Assembly (NCBI GenBank): GCA_039621445.1
Contig: CP154954.1
Span: 63,446,046-63,510,045, forward strand
Origin: Euglena gracilis
Lineage: Eukaryota; Euglenida; Euglenophyceae; Euglenales
DNA length: 64,000 bases
Reading direction: 5' to 3'
Shown here piece by piece: positions 61,601-64,000 of this stretch (position 1 is the first letter of the stretch; the number at the start of each line of letters is the position of its first letter). The notes beneath the pieces are model-generated. The model saw only the letters and a program-made list of their open reading frames with translations. It searched no databases and was not told where the DNA came from. The position numbers were made by a program, and so were the translations under genes.

Positions 61601-63100
61601 CTTTCTCATCGCCTTTGCCTTTGCCACCCTTCCCACGGTGCGGATGGCCTGGGTGTGGGCTGGTCCACCACCGCCACCCAGCCTTCGCCCGGCAGAATGT
61701 TGAGGATGGCGTCGGGGTGGGCATTGGGAAAGAAAGGCGTCGCCTCGGACGAGCGGTTTCTCCTGACTGACAGAGCCACAACAAGGATGAGTGCTTGCAG
61801 AGTCTTTTTTTTTGTTGGCATTATTGGAGAAAAAATGAGGAGGGAAATTTTCTTTGGCAAATTTTGAGGAATTTCGAAAACACCATTCAACGCCATTCAA
61901 CGTGGCTGAAATCTGAGGCCATCTACTGATTGCCCTTGAGAAGAGCTTTCAAGCGACTGGCAACATGGCAGGTGAACAATGGAATTTAGAAATTGCAATT
62001 TGGGTCGAAATATGCAATCTGCGATTTTCAGAGCCCTGTACAGTGTGGATGAGTTCTGTGGGTATCATTCGAAAGGTCTTTGAGAGAGCTCTCAATTGAT
62101 ATGCTCTATGGCACATCAAGTGTGGGATTTGACAAACCAATATGTCACATTTTGGAAAATACGATCGCTGAAAATAAACGTTGTGTGCATTGTGGTTGAA
62201 TTCTGTGGCCTTCTATCGAAATCCCTTAAGAAGAGCTTTGATCGAGGAGCAACGTGGAATCAGACATGTGAAAACTTCAATCGGCCGATCGACATGTCCA
62301 CGAGCCCAAAGGAGCTCAAAAATGCTCAAAAATGTTCAAAAAACTGGGTATTTGGGGGGAAATTTGCCGTGATTCCTTGAACGTCGGTTCGGGCGTGAAG
62401 CCAGAGCCCCTAATCCACGGTTTCAACTACTGTGTCCAGAACAACGAGGAGACAACCCCGACAAGCCCGATGTGGGACTTCTGACAAACACCGACACAGA
62501 GTGACGTCGACACAGAGCAACCAATACCAACCAAACCTAGCAAAAAAAGGCTAAAGTTTAGCCGGGAAAGAGTGCCGGGCCCCTAAACGTGGCCAAAAAA
62601 AAGGGCCCAAAGTGGCCAAATAGTGACAAGGGGAGGTTCCGCCGCCTCCCAAGGCTGGACCTGATTCCAGCCTTAAAATTACCCGCTTTTTTGGCAACCC
62701 TTGCAAGTGGGCACCTTGCGTACCGCCTCTCCACCCCTCCCGGCGCCTCCCTGGGCGAAGTCCCCCGACACCACGACCGCCTGCACGCCCCGCGCGCACT
62801 CCGCGAGGGCGGCCCGCAGGGCCCGGTACGCCGGGGCCCGGTTGCTCTTGTGCGGCAGGTGGACCGACGCATGCAGCACCCGGGCCGCAGAGGCGGGGCC
62901 TGGGCACCACGGGTACCACGGGTGCCAGGGACGTTTGTTGGCCTGGGTGATGGAGGCGGCAAAGACCCCCCCCAACGCGAGGGTCCCGTGACGCACGGCG
63001 GCAATGCTGAGAACCACGGCCCGGTTGTCCGCCGTCGGCACCCCCAACGCGGCCATCGCCGCCACACCGGACCAGTTTGGCAAACGGGCAAAAACATGAC
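58681..63100 (-). CDS. Endonuclease/exonuclease/phosphatase-like gene, partial model (at least four exons)
   Basis: Exons called: A about 63100-62715 (start uncertain; an ATG lies at 63056), B about 61766-61422, C 60675-60387, D 58818-58681. B to C (phase 2) and C to D (phase 0) join cleanly with strong GT and AG sites. Exon A holds a stretch like the late strands of the EEP hydrolase fold: RVLHASVHLPHKSNRAPAYR, ALRAALAECARG, then VQAVVVSGDFAQ; in active nucleases and phosphodiesterases of this fold the last motif is usually GDFN, so the Asn is missing here unless the splice differs. Exon B is open in two frames: one encodes FFPNAHPDAILNILPGEGW with high third-position GC, another a Lys/Glu-rich tail ending GKRKRT that is the one in phase with exon C. 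A single-base error in the exon would reconcile them. Exons C and D (SGWDSELTHIPFGVHLRVVN) are not recognised. The 3' end is not found. Confidence 0.5.
61905..62290. repeat. Degenerate ~145-bp tandem repeat, three copies
   Basis: Related phrases occur at about 61908, 62052 and 62198: TCTGTGGCCTTCTATCGAAA with CCTTAAGAAGAGCTTTGATC in the third copy, and diverged versions in the others. It lies in an intron of the EEP-like gene, upstream of exon B. Confidence 0.6.
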
Positions 63101-63305
63101 GACAATTCTGACAATACTCTTTTGCCGGTACGGAGCACCGCGAAGAAATCAGAACCCACCTCACGACAGGAAGAACACATCGACATACACACCCTGTTGG
63201 GTTAGATATGTCTACATATGGATCCTGTCGGACAAGGGGGCAACTTGCACAATCCACGTATGTCAGCATTTCATGTCTTGCAAAGCACCTTGGGGGAAAA
63301 CGTGA

Positions 63306-63409
63306 GGGTTGACCAGGACTGTACGGGAAGGCCTGGTGGGAGGGGTCGGACCCCCCCCCCCCACCCACCACACGGTTGTGGGGATTCCTGTACAGCCCTG
63401 GGGTTGACC
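63306..63409. mobile_element. 86-bp inverted-repeat element with 9-bp direct repeats
   Basis: GGGTTGACC flanks both sides (63306-63314, 63401-63409). The ends AGGACTGTACGGGAA and TTCCTGTACAGCCCT are inverted with two mismatches, and a G/C-tract lies in the loop. Including the neighbouring bases the ends read CAGG...CCTG, as in the nonconventional introns. Confidence 0.65.
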
Positions 63410-64000
63410 TTCAATGCCTTCCTGCCTCATAATTCGGATACCTCCCCCCCATGCCCAATGAAAGGGGATGTCTGGACCGTCTAGTTAATGTTTTTTCTTT
63501 GGGCTTGGGGGGTAAACCCGTGATCCGGGAACTTTCGAGGACAGTTATCTCATTTCCAAAACAGAACAAATGAGAAAATGAAAACAAGGACACCGACATT
63601 GCGTCAGTGGTGCCAAGTGCATTGTGGCGAAAGCGCGCCATCACATATTTCCCCACGTTGGAGGAGGGAAACTCATTCTTCTCCAGCTCCCAAACATTCT
63701 GGTCCCAATATGTCATCAGATATCAGGCAGGCTTTTTTGAATTCACCCCGCAAGGGTTGTTCAAAAAACATATCTGTTTCAAGCTTCCCTGCAATACTTT
63801 TATTATATATATTTTTTAATGTGAAAATAAGACGGGATAAAAACACATGAAAAAGAAAATGAAAGCCGCTGCATTCATGAGACTAAAAACATCTTCACAA
63901 TGATGCCACTCCAGATTTTTTTCCAGCTTCAGACAGGACGGACAAAATATGATTCTCTGCATTTTTATGGAAGAAAATGTGGAAATTGAAAAATTGTGGA

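Overview
The window looks like nuclear DNA of a euglenid, most likely Euglena or a close relative. The main evidence is the introns. Most follow GT-AG, but five lack GT-AG ends. Instead they carry CAG near position +4 and CTG near position -8, with the flanking bases complementary, which is the published signature of euglenid 'nonconventional' introns. In four genes an AG acceptor sits only 5-10 nt upstream of the ATG, as expected for spliced-leader trans-splicing. Exons are short and mostly rich in G/C at third codon positions; they lie in AT-rich, repeat-choked DNA. Every gene I can assemble is on the minus strand.

Layout, read right to left in transcription order: (1) ~63.1-58.7 kb, a multi-exon gene with an endonuclease/exonuclease/phosphatase-like segment, plus an isolated exon at 56.5 kb; (2) 55.9-54.7 kb, a complete three-exon GNAT acetyltransferase in which both introns are nonconventional; (3) 51.3-50.1 kb, a small two-exon protein with a C-terminal membrane anchor; (4) 45.9-13.8 kb, a complete 11-exon, 302-residue ACP5-like purple acid phosphatase; (5) 12.3 kb to beyond the left edge, a SAM-domain protein with at least nine exons. 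I see no operon-like functional link between these genes.

The dominant object is a ~24 kb satellite (about 44 units of ~539 bp, 19.98-44.24 kb). It sits in intron 2 of the phosphatase gene and almost fills that 25.5-kb intron. It is bracketed by inverted C/G-tract repeats of the type that end much smaller elements elsewhere in the window. The unit is composite: a ~180-bp base repeat plus a ~360-bp element that also occurs alone at 6.47 and 55.99 kb. Several other families share a design of C/G-tract ends plus a private 10-16-bp word repeated inside; they lie at 13.1, 16.7, 46.2, 54.0 and 57.8 kb. Taken together they look like one poorly described class of modular elements that can seed satellites inside introns.

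Other repeats are two long TATG arrays, (CA)n, (GC)n and CAA tracts, a TAGGG/TAGGCCTA foldback family, and an 86-bp inverted-repeat element with 9-bp direct repeats that resembles a nonconventional intron outside recognisable coding sequence. Single-base frame breaks in homopolymers occur in several genes and probably reflect assembly errors. Exon joins were worked out by hand from splice signals, phase and family resemblance; no search or transcript data were available.
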